DNA of 34,840 nt from an uncultured Coriobacteriaceae bacterium (GCA_902798915.1 CADBYM010000037.1:1-34840); one strand, 5' to 3'. Positions 8,680 through 16,424 are shown, numbered from the stretch's first letter. A program made the numbers and translations. The notes: generated by a model not told the origin, from the sequence alone.

Positions 8680-9912
8680 TTAGAACCGTCGCTCGTCCGC
8701 CACGAAGTCGACGACGTTTGCGTGCGTGATGCCGCCGCGCCTCTGCAGGAGCCGATCCATCGTGAGGACGTACTTCGGCCACGAGTCGCGCACGCGCTCG
8801 AGCGAGCGATACTCACGGTCCTCCACCGAGCGGTCAGCTATGGTCATCGCCACCTGTACGTACGCGTAGTCGAGGGCCTGATCTCGTAGCACGAAGTCGC
8901 ACTCGAGTCTGCCGATTCTCCCCACGCTCACCTCGTATCCCATGCCGCGCGCATACTGGTACACCACGTTTTCCAGCACGGGACCGTAGTTGATGCGGTT
9001 GTCGGTGTTGAGGGCGAAGTAGAAGCCGAGGTCCGCGAGGTAGTACTTCTCCTCCCGTGCAAGCGAGCGGCGGGACTTCATGTCAAGGCGGCCGCAGCGG
9101 TAGAGAATCTTGGCGTCCACGAGCACCTGGATGTAGCGGTTGATGGTCTCCCTCCTGATGGGAACCCCCTCCACATCATTGAAGTAGGCGAGCAGGTTGG
9201 TGACGCTCGTCGTGGCACCGAAGTTGTTGATGAGGTAGTCGCGCACCGCGTTGAACACCGACACGTTCCGTATCTTGACGTTGCGCCTGATATCCTTCTC
9301 GAAGATCTCCTGGATGACGCCGCGCACGTACGCCCTCTTGTCGGCGAGCGAGTCGCTCTCCACCGCCTTGGGGAAGCCGCCCTCAAGGATGTAGTTGTTG
9401 AACTCCACGTCGCGGTTCGGGTCGACAGGCTTTCCTAGGTGCCCCTTCATGCCAAGGTACTCGGAGAAGTCGAGCGTGAAGAGCTCAAACTCGAGGTAGC
9501 GCCCCGTGAGCTTGGTGACGAGCTCGCCGGAGAGCAGGTAGGAGTTGGACCCGGTGATGAAGATGGAGTAGTCGCCATCGGTTCGATAGCCGTTCACGAG
9601 CTCCTCGAAGCCCCTCACGTTCTGCACCTCGTCTATAAAGAGGTACTGCGTCTGGCCGGGTTCGACGGGGTGGCTGTCGATGAGCTCTTCGAGCTGATCC
9701 GGCGTCTTCACCTTGCGGTTCCTTCGCGCGTCGAGGTCGATGTAGGTGATGCGTTCGGATGGCACCCCCTGCTCGATGAGCTCCTCCGCGATGGTCTGCA
9801 TGAGGCAGGACTTGCCGCACCTGCGCACGCCGGAGATAACCTTGATGATACCCTCATCATGGTAGAATCCGCGGATCTTTGCGAGATAGCGCTCTCTTCT
9901 GTAAAGTCTCAT
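8680..9912 (-). CDS. AAA-family ATPase with DUF4143 C-terminal domain
   Basis: The 410-aa protein has Walker A GVRRCGKS (28-35), Walker B LFIDE (91-95) and a sensor-like FITGSNS segment (about 118-124). A winged-helix region and a C-terminal DUF4143 nuclease-like fold (about 220-360) follow. These proteins (AAA_14/DUF4143) are widespread in bacterial accessory regions and of unknown function. Length and domain order are normal for the family, so the gene appears intact. It is monocistronic, with 220 bp separating its stop from the next co-directional gene. A long inverted repeat around a TATAAT box lies immediately upstream and probably mediates its control. Confidence 0.88.
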   Translation of the reverse strand: MRLYRRERYLAKIRGFYHDEGIIKVISGVRRCGKSCLMQTIAEELIEQGVPSERITYIDLDARRNRKVKTPDQLEELIDSHPVEPGQTQYLFIDEVQNVRGFEELVNGYRTDGDYSIFITGSNSYLLSGELVTKLTGRYLEFELFTLDFSEYLGMKGHLGKPVDPNRDVEFNNYILEGGFPKAVESDSLADKRAYVRGVIQEIFEKDIRRNVKIRNVSVFNAVRDYLINNFGATTSVTNLLAYFNDVEGVPIRRETINRYIQVLVDAKILYRCGRLDMKSRRSLAREEKYYLADLGFYFALNTDNRINYGPVLENVVYQYARGMGYEVSVGRIGRLECDFVLRDQALDYAYVQVAMTIADRSVEDREYRSLERVRDSWPKYVLTMDRLLQRRGGITHANVVDFVADERRF

Positions 9913-9929
9913 GGCATTCCGTATCGTAG

Positions 9930-9977
9930 GTTAACGTGGTAGTTCATGCTGATTATAGCAAGAACTACCGCGTTAAC
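9930..9977 (-). promoter_or_regulatory. 16-bp inverted repeat flanking a TATAAT box upstream of the DUF4143 ATPase
   Basis: Arms 9930-9945 (GTTAACGTGGTAGTTC) and 9962-9977 (GAACTACCGCGTTAAC) pair at 15 of 16 positions around a 16-base centre. The centre carries a perfect TATAAT on the minus strand (9957-9952), about 40 bases upstream of the ATG at 9912. No good -35 was seen, which may mean activator dependence. The arrangement suggests a regulator clamping the -10 from both sides. Confidence 0.55.
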
Positions 9978-10028
9978 TGCATCATCTGACACATCTAAGT
10001 CTTCCTCATCGGGCACTCCATGGACGGA

Positions 10029-10676
10029 TCAACCGCATCCCTCTACAGTGCAGAATATCCCGACAAGAGACTCGTGGGGACCATCACGATTCAAGATGCC
10101 GTTTTTTGCTCTCGTTCCTCGACCACATGGACCTGCGGACCGGCAGCGCACCAATCGAGGACTACTACGAACGAATCCATGCTTCTTCATGTACGTAAGG
10201 GCGTGCTCAAAGGCCTCTTGCTTGTAGTTCTCCACGTTGATTCGCAAATGTCGCTCGATGTTGGCAAGCGAATCGCTTCCCGCCCCGTCCAGGAGCGACT
10301 GCAGGATGAGGTACTCGTACGGCCGCACGATTGGCAGCATGTCGGAAGCAAACCGTATGAGCGCCACTTGCCGCGTGTCGAACGAAGGCAGGTCGTCCTC
10401 ATCGATGGCCCGCAAGAACCTGTAGTAAGAGTCGTTCTTTGTCTTGAATACTGTGTGTGGTAGTAGTCCTCCATCGCCTGCGCCATGCGGATAGCGTGGC
10501 TCCTGTCCTTTTGCTCCACGCTCCAGAGCAGCCTTGATGTTGGGGGCGATGAGCTTGAGGCCGGGCTTCTTGATGAAGCTCGCAGAGAAGCAAAACGAGG
10601 TGCAGTGGTCGATGCACTCGCAGAGCTTGTTGATGAACTTGACCTCGGAGCTGTTGGTGTAGAACGACGTCGCCAT
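10029..10676 (-). pseudogene. Remnant of a PLD-helicase (DUF3427-type) protein, internally deleted and frameshifted
   Basis: From ATG 10676 (GGGGGA site upstream) the product reads as the N-terminal PLD-like segment of DUF3427-type DEAD helicases (FINKLCECID...FSASFIKKPGLKLI). It then jumps to what looks like a helicase C-terminus: the segment 'AIRMAQAMEDYYHT' in one frame, then 'FKTKNDSYYRFLRAIDED' and 'LPIVRPYEYLILQSLLDG' in another. The whole motor core is absent, so a large internal deletion plus at least two frame changes (near 10540 and 10455) must have occurred. The 3' end after 'YMKKHGF' has no recognisable similarity. Family assignment is from remembered sequence style only. Confidence 0.55.
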
Positions 10677-10901
10677 GGTCCCCCGTTTGCGGAGCGCTAG
10701 GAATGCTTCATGCGTCAATTCTATTCGTGAGGCGATGCGGAGGAAAGATTTGTGAAGCGATGCACCGCCGTTGCCCGACACCACCTAACGCATGCCCTGT
10801 TTCTCTTGTCTGGCGCGTGCACCAAAGGCCTCGCCCTTCCGCCAGCATGATCATGTATGCCTTGCATCCGCCAGGTATTCCCGCAGCCGAGGAGGTAAAC
10901 C
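10677..10901. other. Gap between helicase remnant and ribokinase remnant
   Basis: These 225 bp separate divergent remnants. I see no convincing gene, repeat or clean promoter. A strong GAGGAGG ribosome-binding site at the right edge belongs to the mini-ORF at 10902. Confidence 0.3.
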
Positions 10902-10991
10902 ATGAGCGTGCTCACGATTGGCTCTTTGAATCTCGACCATGTCTTGAGCGTCAAGCACCTCGTCGACGAGGTCGAGGAGAAGCTGGCGTAG
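10902..10991 (+). pseudogene. 29-codon ribokinase (PfkB) remnant with internal deletion
   Basis: The ORF reads MSVLTIGSLNLDHVLSVKHL then VDEVEEKLA and a TAG stop, preceded by an excellent GAGGAGG site. The first half matches the conserved ribokinase N-terminus ('vlviGSlNlDhvy.V.hl'). The second half looks like the end of such a protein ('..rdEVeekLa'). The simplest reading is an in-frame internal deletion that removed almost the whole enzyme but preserved start, stop and RBS. No kinase activity is possible. Confidence 0.55.
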
Positions 10992-11108
10992 CGTCAATGC
11001 GACAAGGTCGTAGGCATCATGAGAATTGCCCTCACAGGCGATCAGGTGAGTATACTTACTTGCGCAGACAAAACCGCAACCGCAATCCTCCTACGCAAGG
11101 AGTCAGGC

Positions 11109-12626
11109 ATGGCAGACGCATCAGCTCAGGACAACATAACAAAGTCGCAGGATAACGCCGTGAAGGACACCTTTATGACCGTTGCCGCAGACCCGCGCAT
11201 CCAGACACCCGAGAAAGCCTCGGCGCGACTCACTTGGCATTCTGACGACCAGAGCATGGACTATGTGGCCACCGCTGGACACCTCGACGTGCGCGGAGAC
11301 ACGGGCGCCCTCATCGGGCAGATGTTCTCGCTCTCCTACGTAAAGGTCGATGCCGAGGGCAATCCCGACGCTGCGCGCCCAGTGACGTTCTGCTACAACG
11401 GTGGCCCCGGCTGCGCGTCGGTACCCATCAACTTTGGCGGCATTGGTCCTCGTCGCGTCAAGACGGACGGCGTCAACCACCTCTCCTACCCCATCGAGGT
11501 TGAGGACAACCCCCAGACGGTGCTTCGTCAGAGCGACCTTATCTTCCTCGACGCGCTGGGGACGGGGTATTCCACCTTGGCCGAGGGGGCTGACCAAACC
11601 AAGGTGTTTGGCGTCGACGGTGATGCCGACTGCTTCGCGCGTGCCATCACCACCTGGCTGGAAGAGAACGGTCGCTGGCAATCCCCGCTATACCTGTTTG
11701 GCGAGAGCTACGGCACCGTTCGCAACGCCATGCTCATGCGCCTGCTCGGCGAGCGGTCGGTCAAGCTGTGCGGCGTGGTCATGCTCTCGGCCCTCTTTGA
11801 CTGGGTACAGACCCTGGAGGGCGAGGACCTGTACCATCTGGGCATGACCCCCACCATGGCGGCAACCGCGCAGTTCTTTGGCCGTGCGGGGGAAGGCGTT
11901 GGCGAGGATGAGTGGTTCGAGCAGGCCATGGACTTCACGGAAGACGTGCTCGCCCCTGCCCTGCTGCGTGGTGACCGCCTCTCCCCCGAGCGGGAGACCG
12001 AGGTCGCCCGCCAGCTCTCTGGGTTCATTGGCCTTCCCGAAGAGCTCGTGCGGCAGCGGCGCCTGCGGATCACGCTCGACGACTTCCGTCGCAACCTGCT
12101 TGCCGACGAGGGCAAGGTCATCGGCCGCTTAGACATGCGCTTCTCCTCTGATGCGCCGGTTGCGGTGCAGAGTTCCTCGGCATGGTTTAGCAGCGAGGAT
12201 GCGGCCGACGATGCCGTCGAGACCAGCTGGACAAATGCGTTTCGTGCTTTCCTGCACGACGAGCTGCACTACAAGGCTCCCGCCCGCTATCTTGCCAACA
12301 ACTACGAGAGCGTGGGAACCAACTGGAAGTGGGAGCACAAGCAGCCTGGCTTTGAGTACCCCAGCATCTCGCCCAACGTAGCGTACGACATCGCCGTTGC
12401 TATGCGCCGCAACCCCCACATGAAGGTGTGCATACTGGGCGGACGTTACGACGCGGCCACCACCTGGTGGAACGTGGTACACGACATGGCCTGCCAGTTC
12501 CTGTCGCCTCAGCTTAAGGAACGCCTCGAATGGCACCTCTATGGTTGTGGGCACATGTCCTATGTGGATGTCCCCACGCTACGTCAGATGGGCGAAGACA
12601 TGGAGGCTTTCTACGCGAAGGTCTAG
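11109..12626 (+). CDS. S10 family serine carboxypeptidase
   Basis: The 505-aa protein has the S10 hallmarks: an oxyanion-hole segment YNGGPGCAS, nucleophile motif GESYG with Ser200, Asp448 in GGRYDAAT and His482 in GCGHMSY. It would release C-terminal residues from peptides. I chose ATG 11109 because AAGGAG lies six bases upstream; an in-frame upstream ATG at 11019 lacks one. No signal peptide is visible, so a cytosolic location is suggested, unlike eukaryotic vacuolar members. A TATACT box at 11051-11056 may be the -10. Neighbours are remnants and an ATPase, so there is no pathway context. GC content and codon use match the host chromosome. Confidence 0.9.
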   Translation: MADASAQDNITKSQDNAVKDTFMTVAADPRIQTPEKASARLTWHSDDQSMDYVATAGHLDVRGDTGALIGQMFSLSYVKVDAEGNPDAARPVTFCYNGGPGCASVPINFGGIGPRRVKTDGVNHLSYPIEVEDNPQTVLRQSDLIFLDALGTGYSTLAEGADQTKVFGVDGDADCFARAITTWLEENGRWQSPLYLFGESYGTVRNAMLMRLLGERSVKLCGVVMLSALFDWVQTLEGEDLYHLGMTPTMAATAQFFGRAGEGVGEDEWFEQAMDFTEDVLAPALLRGDRLSPERETEVARQLSGFIGLPEELVRQRRLRITLDDFRRNLLADEGKVIGRLDMRFSSDAPVAVQSSSAWFSSEDAADDAVETSWTNAFRAFLHDELHYKAPARYLANNYESVGTNWKWEHKQPGFEYPSISPNVAYDIAVAMRRNPHMKVCILGGRYDAATTWWNVVHDMACQFLSPQLKERLEWHLYGCGHMSYVDVPTLRQMGEDMEAFYAKV

Positions 12627-12745
12627 TCCACCGAAGACCCGCCCAAAAGAAGGCCGACCAAGGCCGACCGGAATCGTGAAGAACCGTCCGCAAACAACAA
12701 GCATACGGTCGACGAGACACCAGCAATTCTAGGCAGCCCGGAGTG

Positions 12746-12780
12746 GTATCCTTGCCGTAAATCTTTTACGGCAAGGATAC
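12746..12780. repeat. Perfect 16-bp inverted repeat (3-base loop) in the leader of the AAA ATPase
   Basis: Arms GTATCCTTGCCGTAAA (12746-12761) and TTTACGGCAAGGATAC (12765-12780) are exactly complementary around TCT. The repeat ends 14 bases before the ATG at 12795. No T-run follows on either strand, so it does not look like an intrinsic terminator. As RNA it would be a very stable stem next to the ribosome-binding site; as DNA it could be an operator. Confidence 0.7.
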
Positions 12781-12794
12781 CGAAAAGAGCCATC

Positions 12795-13889
12795 ATGCTG
12801 ACTAAGTTTACCGTTTTAAACTATCGAGGATTCAATGCCCCTGTAACACTAGACCTTAGCAAGCCGCGGGACTATACGTTCAATAGCACTAACATCACAA
12901 ATGGCGTCATTACGAACGTCCTTGTGATAGGGCCAAACACGTCGGGAAAGACGAATCTGCTCAAAGCAATCGCCGACGTTCGGTCCAACTATTACCAATC
13001 AGCCGGTACACTCGACTTCGGCACTGACGACTGCTTTGTCAACGCGGATTCCAGCGTTGGCGTCGCAACCTTCGAATACGAGTTCATGTTCGATGACACC
13101 CCAGTTCTGTACCGCTACAAAAAGGGGGCAGACCACCAGATTAGAGGCGAATCCCTTAGGCTTGACGGAATGACGGTATTCGACTGCGACTCCACTGGCA
13201 AGCTTGTGGATTCGAATCTCGCACTCGTCGGAGCCCAAAACCTCAACTGGACATTCTCTGGCGGCTATGCCAGCGCCCTCGCATATGTGTCCAGCAACAC
13301 GCCCGTGCAAGCAGACAGTGTGCTGGGGAGACTGCGTTTCTTCACGCAAAGCGTTACCATGGCGGTACACGACGGTTGGGGCTCCTCCAGAACCCTACTG
13401 AACTATCTTGAGCAGATTGTCGCCAAGGAACTGGTAGGCGACCTTGAGGAGTTTCTTCGCGACTTCGGTATAGATGAGAAGCTGGTGGTCCTCAACGACG
13501 CGGACGGCAGTCGATCGATCTATTGCAAGCACGAGCGCCCTATCCCATTCGTCCATTGCATGTCGAGCGGGACAAGGACACTCGTGAGCTTGTTCTACAT
13601 ATATAGGGTTCTCTCGCGGGGCACGCTCTATCTTCTTGACGAGTTCGACGCGTATTGCCATTTCGAACTCGCCGAGCGACTAATTAAGTACTTTGGGACC
13701 GAGGCCGGTCGTCAAACCATCTCGACCACGCACAACACGAGCTTGACCAGGAATGATGTCATGCGTCCGGACTGCATCTTTATGTTTGGAAGGGATGGTT
13801 CGCTCTGCGCCTTGTCTGAACGCACCTCACGCGAGCTCCGGTTTGGAAACAATGTCGAGCGATTGCTGCGCAACGGGGAGTTCGACTAG
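12795..13889 (+). CDS. AAA-family ATPase (COG1106/AAA_15-like), probable abortive-infection component
   Basis: The 364-aa protein has Walker A GPNTSGKT (46-53), an ABC-type signature-like MSSGTRTL segment, Walker B YLLDEFDAY and a switch histidine in STTHNT. This is the ABC/SMC-like ATPase fold found in AbiL, RloA and OLD-type defence pairs. Such ATPases are usually followed by a TOPRIM or RloB-like effector, and the next ORF, starting one base after this stop, begins like one but is cut short. Composition is lower in GC (31 of 60 in a sample at 13081) than the S10 gene before it, which suggests separate acquisition. The ribosome-binding site is weak (AAAAGAG). The ATPase call is firm; the defence role is inferred. 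Confidence 0.85.
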   Translation: MLTKFTVLNYRGFNAPVTLDLSKPRDYTFNSTNITNGVITNVLVIGPNTSGKTNLLKAIADVRSNYYQSAGTLDFGTDDCFVNADSSVGVATFEYEFMFDDTPVLYRYKKGADHQIRGESLRLDGMTVFDCDSTGKLVDSNLALVGAQNLNWTFSGGYASALAYVSSNTPVQADSVLGRLRFFTQSVTMAVHDGWGSSRTLLNYLEQIVAKELVGDLEEFLRDFGIDEKLVVLNDADGSRSIYCKHERPIPFVHCMSSGTRTLVSLFYIYRVLSRGTLYLLDEFDAYCHFELAERLIKYFGTEAGRQTISTTHNTSLTRNDVMRPDCIFMFGRDGSLCALSERTSRELRFGNNVERLLRNGEFD

Positions 13890-13890
13890 G

Positions 13891-14142
13891 ATGCGTCGCC
13901 CAAAGCACAATGTATTGCTCATAGTTGAGGGTGCGAAGGATGAGCCTAGGCTAGTCGGTTCGTTGTTTACCAGCAGGTACTCCCTGATTCTCTTCGCCTC
14001 TTCTATGCTCCGCAAGCGTCATCCCGTCAGATGCGCCCTCGCCAAACCGGATGCCAGCCGCCAAAGACGCGCTGTCACATCACCGCTGCGTCCCAACGCG
14101 GCACCGTCACACCGAGCACCTGCTCGAGAGCGCGTAAGATGA
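13891..14142 (+). pseudogene. Truncated TOPRIM/RloB-like effector partner of the AAA ATPase
   Basis: The ORF starts one base after the ATPase stop (TAGGATG) and reads MRRPKHNVLLIVEGAKDEP then RLVGSLF. This matches the first strand and conserved glutamate of TOPRIM-type proteins ('..LLIVEGekdEp.l...L'). Similarity fades after about residue 30. The remaining codons to the stop at 14142 look non-coding and overlap the 3' end of the opposite-strand UPF0303 gene. The later Asp-x-Asp motif of TOPRIM is absent. The effector seems to have been cut by a deletion joining it to host DNA. Confidence 0.55.
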
Positions 14143-14605
14143 TCTCGTGGTCGAGCCCTTCCATGTAGCCACTCACCGCAATGGTAGCCACCCACTCGTC
14201 ACCTACACGAATAGGGAAAGCTCCGCAGGCAGGAACCTCGGTTGGAACGTTTTCCCACACGCGACTCATGTCACCTGCCTTCGCAGCCTCGAGCTGGGCC
14301 CAAGGGCCGGCATGGCCCACCTTGCGCGCCGAAGCTCGCTTACCCTCGGCAAAGAGCAGGTTCCGCTCGTCCTTGTCGTCGGCCACCCACTGGAACATGC
14401 GCACACCGTCGGACTCGCGTGTGATCGTGATGCTCACCCCCTCGCCAAAGTCCGGTGCCAGCGATGCGACAACGTTGCCGAGCTTCAGGGCCTCCGTAGA
14501 TCCGAAGTGCTCGTAGCGCAACATGCGCTCCTGCTCCAGCAGCACCTCCTCTGCCGCGCAGGCATCACTTACCGTCAATTCTGGTGTTGCAATTCCTTCT
14601 GCCAT
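14075..14605 (-). CDS. UPF0303 / heme-degrading-domain (GlcG/HbpS-like) protein
   Basis: The 176-aa protein matches the UPF0303 family: an N-terminal helix, a 'GVSITITRESDGVRMFQWV' segment, then 'GAFPIRVGDEWVATIAVSG' and a C-terminal helix. Related GlcG/HbpS proteins bind heme or cobalamin-type ligands; UPF0303 members have no settled reaction. GAGGGAGG lies eight bases upstream of the ATG at 14605. It is the last gene of a flavodoxin, aldo/keto reductase, UPF0303 series, with gaps of 39 and 93 bp, suggesting a redox or stress role. Confidence 0.85.
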   Translation of the reverse strand: MAEGIATPELTVSDACAAEEVLLEQERMLRYEHFGSTEALKLGNVVASLAPDFGEGVSITITRESDGVRMFQWVADDKDERNLLFAEGKRASARKVGHAGPWAQLEAAKAGDMSRVWENVPTEVPACGAFPIRVGDEWVATIAVSGYMEGLDHEIILRALEQVLGVTVPRWDAAVM

Positions 14606-14698
14606 GGTTTGGCCTCCCTCACTCCTCGTACATGCTCGCGACGGCTTTGGTCATAAGCCTGATGTACCTAACCGCAACGTTATCCCGCTGTCTGTTTC

Positions 14699-15667
14699 CT
14701 ACCGGAACCCGTACTGCGTGTGCGGGACGTAAGGCTCCTCCAGGTAGGCCATCTCCTCGGGCGTGAGCTTGAGGTCGAGAGCTGCGATGGCGTCGTCGAT
14801 GTACTTGGTCTTGGAGGCACCGATGAGCGGGCTCGTCACGACCGGCTTGGCGAGATTCCACGCCTGGGCGATGACGCTTGTGGAGACCCCAAAGCGCTCG
14901 GCAAGCTCCCAGACGCGGCGAATGATCTCGGCATCGGCATTGAGCACGTACTCGTTCTGCAGCTTGGCAACGCCGTCGGTGCGCTCGTCCTCGGGCTTCT
15001 TGGCGAACACGCCGTGCGCGAGCGAGCTGAAGGGCGTGCAGGCGATGCCCTGGTCTAGCAGCATCGGGTGCATCTCCTTCTCCTCCTCGCGGTAGACTAG
15101 GTTGTACATGTCCTGCATCGAGACGAACTTTGCCCAGCCGTGGCTCTCGGCGATCATGTTCATCTTTAGGAACTGCCAAGCGTACATGGCGCTCGCACCG
15201 ATGTAGAGCACCTTGCCCGAGCGGACGAGGTCGTTGAGGGCCTCCATCTGCTCCTCCATGGGAGTGTCGTGGTCAAGCCGATGCGGGATGTAGAGGTCAA
15301 TGTAGTCGGTGCCGAGGCGCCTGAGCGAGGCGTCCACCTCGCGGAAGAGCGTCTTGCGCGTGACACCCTTGGCGTTGGTACCCTCGTACATGGGGTAGTA
15401 GCTCTTCGTGGCGATCACGGCGTCGTCGCGCACGCCCATCTCGGCGATGACCTTGCCGAGAACCTCCTCGGAGGCGCCGAGGCTGTAGTAGTTGGCCGTG
15501 TCGAAGAAGTTGATGCCCTGGTCCCAAGCATAGCGGATGACCTCGCGCGCCTGGTCCTCACCAAAGCGGACGTCTATCCCGCCGTTGCCGGGACGACCAA
15601 ACCACATGCAGCCGAAGCAGATGCGGCTCACGTTGAGTCCGGTGTTACCAAGTCTCGTGTACTCCAT
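14699..15667 (-). CDS. Aldo/keto reductase (cytosolic, tetrad intact)
   Basis: The 322-aa (beta/alpha)8 reductase carries the catalytic tetrad Asp56, Tyr61, Lys88 and His129. It opens with the typical MEYTRLGNTGLNVSRICFG strand. It should reduce carbonyls with NAD(P)H; the substrate is unknown. A GAGGAGAGC site precedes the ATG at 15667. It sits 39 bp after the flavodoxin gene in the same operon, a pairing repeated at 23.9-25.6 kb in this window. Confidence 0.93.
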   Translation of the reverse strand: MEYTRLGNTGLNVSRICFGCMWFGRPGNGGIDVRFGEDQAREVIRYAWDQGINFFDTANYYSLGASEEVLGKVIAEMGVRDDAVIATKSYYPMYEGTNAKGVTRKTLFREVDASLRRLGTDYIDLYIPHRLDHDTPMEEQMEALNDLVRSGKVLYIGASAMYAWQFLKMNMIAESHGWAKFVSMQDMYNLVYREEEKEMHPMLLDQGIACTPFSSLAHGVFAKKPEDERTDGVAKLQNEYVLNADAEIIRRVWELAERFGVSTSVIAQAWNLAKPVVTSPLIGASKTKYIDDAIAALDLKLTPEEMAYLEEPYVPHTQYGFR

Positions 15668-15706
15668 GGTTGCTCTCCTCTGCTGTTTCGTTCTTATCGT
15701 ACGTGC

Positions 15707-16222
15707 CTATGCCAACGCGCGCTTTGCCCAGCTCACGGCCTTGCCCGTGGAGCTTGCTGCGCTCGTGCCTGTTATGGAGAGACCTTCGACCACATGCGCG
15801 GCGGGATAGCTGCGGCGCAGGTCGCCTACGCTGCCGCCGAGGCCCGACCCCTCGTTGGTGCAGAGCGGCGCGATGGTCACGCCAGAAAGATCAAGCGCGT
15901 CAAGGAAGGTCTTCACGGCCATGGGCACGGTGCCCCACCAGTTGGGGTAGCCCAGCACCAGCTTGTCCACGTCCTTCAAGGAAGGCAGCGGCCCCTTGAT
16001 GGCGGGTCGGGCCTTCTCGCGCAGCTCGCGCTTTGCCTGGTCGGTGGTGGCGTAGTAGTCGGCGGGATAGGGCTCGACGGTGTCAATCTTGAAGAGCGGC
16101 GCGTCGAGCGCGCCGGCGATGGCCTCGGCAAGGATCTCGGTGTTGCCCTTGGGCAAATCGATGATGCCGCCGTGTCCGTAGTTCTGGCCAGCGCGGGAGA
16201 AATAAGCAACGAGTGTGGACAT
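15707..16222 (-). CDS. Flavodoxin
   Basis: The 171-aa protein has the FMN phosphate-binding loop near its start (SRAGQNYG), the YPNWWGTVP loop that stacks on the flavin, and a GSGLGGS segment near the C-terminus, as in Flavodoxin_4 proteins. It is a soluble one- or two-electron carrier without a signal peptide. AAAGGAGCC lies upstream of the ATG at 16222. It is the first gene of an operon with an aldo/keto reductase and UPF0303 protein, under a promoter with an overlapping inverted repeat. Confidence 0.92.
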   Translation of the reverse strand: MSTLVAYFSRAGQNYGHGGIIDLPKGNTEILAEAIAGALDAPLFKIDTVEPYPADYYATTDQAKRELREKARPAIKGPLPSLKDVDKLVLGYPNWWGTVPMAVKTFLDALDLSGVTIAPLCTNEGSGLGGSVGDLRRSYPAAHVVEGLSITGTSAASSTGKAVSWAKRALA

Positions 16223-16248
16223 GATGGGCTCCTTTCGCGAACAAATTG

Positions 16249-16286
16249 ACTGTCACCATCGTAAAGACAGTTACTCTGATGAACAA
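16249..16286 (-). promoter_or_regulatory. Flavodoxin operon promoter with overlapping inverted repeat
   Basis: On the minus strand TTGTTC (16286-16281) and TACGAT (16263-16258) are separated by exactly 17 bp. The inverted repeat ACTGTC (16249-16254) / GACAGT (16266-16271) brackets the -10, as expected for a repressor or LysR site. The transcript would start near 16251, about 30 bases upstream of the flavodoxin ATG. Confidence 0.5.
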
Positions 16287-16305
16287 TTCCAATAAGTTCT
16301 TATTG

Positions 16306-16324
16306 CTATTAGTTTTGCTAATAG
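16306..16324. repeat. 7-bp inverted repeat before the LysR remnant
   Basis: CTATTAG (16306-16312) and CTAATAG (16318-16324) flank TTTTG, 20 bp before the LysR-like start. It may be the binding site of the regulator once encoded here. Confidence 0.4.
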
Positions 16325-16343
16325 TTATGCGACCGGAGACGCC

Positions 16344-16421
16344 ATGGAGCTCCGTCCAATCCAATACTTGTGCGCCGTCGTGGAAACGGCCGAAACGCCA
16401 GTGCGTCGGCCTCTCACCTAG
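16344..16421 (+). pseudogene. LysR-family regulator remnant (N-terminal 16 residues)
   Basis: After a GGAG site the ORF reads MELRPIQYLCAVVETA, then unrelated residues to a TAG at 16421. The opening matches the helix-turn-helix start of LysR regulators and is nearly the same as the LysR start at 21012 (MELGQIHYLCAVMETS). The rest of the regulator is gone. It is divergent from the flavodoxin operon, the usual position of a LysR controlling such genes. Confidence 0.55.
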
Positions 16422-16424
16422 TCT

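Noticed and set aside
12746..12780. Intrinsic terminator for the S10 peptidase
   Set aside because: Perfect stem but no T-tract on either strand, and it lies too close to the next start codon.
13827..14015. Minus-strand ORF with SIEEAKRIREYLLVN
   Set aside because: Looks protein-like for a few residues but overlaps the ATPase end and has no identifiable family or RBS.
15269..16249. Long plus-strand open frame opposite the aldo/keto reductase and flavodoxin
   Set aside because: Composition reflects the antisense of GC-rich genes; no domain, no RBS, and the minus-strand proteins have intact motifs.
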